Assembly: GCA_007122815.1 (NCBI GenBank)
Contig: SKSV01000042.1
Location: forward strand, 1 to 5,874
Source: Trueperaceae bacterium
Lineage (GTDB): Bacteria; Deinococcota; Deinococci; Deinococcales; Trueperaceae
DNA: 5,874 nucleotides
Direction: 5' to 3'
This document shows, piece after piece, positions 5,204 to 5,874 of the stretch (the first letter of the stretch is position 1; the number at the start of each line of letters is the position of its first letter). A model generated the notes under the pieces. The model did no database searches. It had not been told where the DNA came from and saw only the letters and a list, made by a program, of their open reading frames with translations. The translations under genes and the position numbers were made by a program.

Positions 5204-5874
5204 TTGCCAGCTGACAAACGCACCCGTCGCCTCGTCATCGTCGAATCCCCGACCAAGGCGCGCACCATCAAGCGTTACTTGCCGCGTGAGTACCAGGTGG
5301 AGGCAAGCATGGGCCACGTCCGGGACCTGCCCGCCTCGGCGGCCGAGATCCCCGACGAGCACAAGGGCAAGCCGTGGGCCCGACTCGGCGTTAGGGTGGA
5401 CGACGCCTTCGAGCCGTTGTACGTCGTGTCACCCAAGAAGCGCGAGGTGGTCCGTAAGCTCCGAAAGGCACTCAAGGAAGCCGACGAGCTGGTGATCGCG
5501 ACGGATGAGGACCGCGAGGGCGAGAGCATCGGCTGGCACCTAGTGCAGCTGCTGTCGCCGCGGGTGCCGGTCAAGCGCATGGTCTTCCACGAGATCACGG
5601 AGCACGCCATACAGCGCGCGCTCGAGGCCACGCGCGACATCGACTCGCACCTGGTGGAGGCGCAGGAGACGCGGCGTGTGCTGGACCGGCTGGTCGGCTA
5701 CACCATCTCGCCGCTGCTGTGGAAGAAGATCGCTCCGCGGCTCTCGGCGGGTCGGGTCCAGAGCGTCGCCGTGCGCTTGCTCGTGATGCGCGAGCAGGAG
5801 CGCATGCGCTTCCGCTCCGGCAGCTACTGGGACCTGAGCGCGCGGCTCGTCACTCCCGCGCAGGCAGGCTTCGA
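5204..5874 (+). CDS. topA: DNA topoisomerase I (type IA), N-terminal part (3' end outside window)
   Basis: Type IA topoisomerase relaxing negative supercoils through a transient 5'-phosphotyrosine link. The first 223 codons are present. The Toprim domain begins [17 protein letters not shown] (10-26), where Glu14 corresponds to the catalytic Glu9 of E. coli. The acidic triad is in ATDEDREGE (99-107: Asp101, Asp103, Glu105) and binds magnesium. VFHEIT (127-132) and the long block [10 protein letters not shown] then [19 protein letters not shown] (to about 187) match the conserved domain that follows. The active-site tyrosine and any C-terminal zinc or DNA-binding repeats lie beyond the window. 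The start is TTG, preferred because of the preceding purine-rich ribosome binding site and because [19 protein letters not shown] aligns with family starts. Transcribed from its own consensus promoter. Confidence 0.95.
   Translation, partial: MPADKRTRRLVIVESPTKARTIKRYLPREYQVEASMGHVRDLPASAAEIPDEHKGKPWARLGVRVDDAFEPLYVVSPKKREVVRKLRKALKEADELVIATDEDREGESIGWHLVQLLSPRVPVKRMVFHEITEHAIQRALEATRDIDSHLVEAQETRRVLDRLVGYTISPLLWKKIAPRLSAGRVQSVAVRLLVMREQERMRFRSGSYWDLSARLVTPAQAGF

Noticed and set aside
3928..5271. Long 447-codon open frame on the minus strand across the dnaX end, ybaB and recR
   Set aside because: It is antisense to three securely identified genes, has Arg-rich low-information composition and matches no family; long antisense frames are common in GC-rich codon-biased DNA.

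Overview
The window is a compact, GC-rich bacterial chromosomal segment with housekeeping content. There are no mobile elements, CRISPR arrays or RNA genes. Protein style, GC richness, the replication/repair gene set and a good sigma70-type promoter suggest a member of Deinococcota, perhaps Truepera-like. That placement is an inference from recalled family resemblance, not a search result.

Layout. Positions 1-1214 (+) hold the 3' part of a FAD-dependent oxidoreductase whose start lies outside the window. Positions 1055-2311 (-) hold a DUF815-type P-loop ATPase. It is convergent with the oxidoreductase and overlaps its 3' end by 160 bases. Sixteen bases from the ATPase start codon, on the other strand, begins a replication/recombination operon: dnaX (2328), ybaB/EbfC (4198-4509) and recR (4522-5118). 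After an 85-base gap containing a near-perfect promoter (TTGACA, 16 bases, TATAAT), topA starts with TTG at 5204 and runs off the right edge.

The main discovery is at the end of dnaX. The zero-frame reading frame stops at 3977 and gives a 549-residue gamma-like clamp-loader subunit. Immediately before the stop lies the heptamer A_AAA_AAA (3965-3971) in the correct phase for -1 frameshifting. A 6-base spacer containing the stop follows, then a 13-bp, 3-base-loop hairpin (3978-4006). The -1 frame is open for 76 more codons, carries a tau-like C-terminal motif, and ends at 4201 with its stop overlapping the ybaB start (ATGA). The gap between dnaX and ybaB is therefore very probably coding, and the long tau form (624 residues) is made by frameshifting. 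In E. coli the frameshift instead makes the short form.

Functionally, DnaX loads the sliding clamp and holds the replisome together, YbaB/EbfC binds DNA, RecR acts with RecO/RecF in gap repair, and topoisomerase I removes negative supercoils. dnaX-ybaB-recR is a widely conserved operon order. The DUF815 ATPase and the oxidoreductase have no evident tie to it beyond adjacency.
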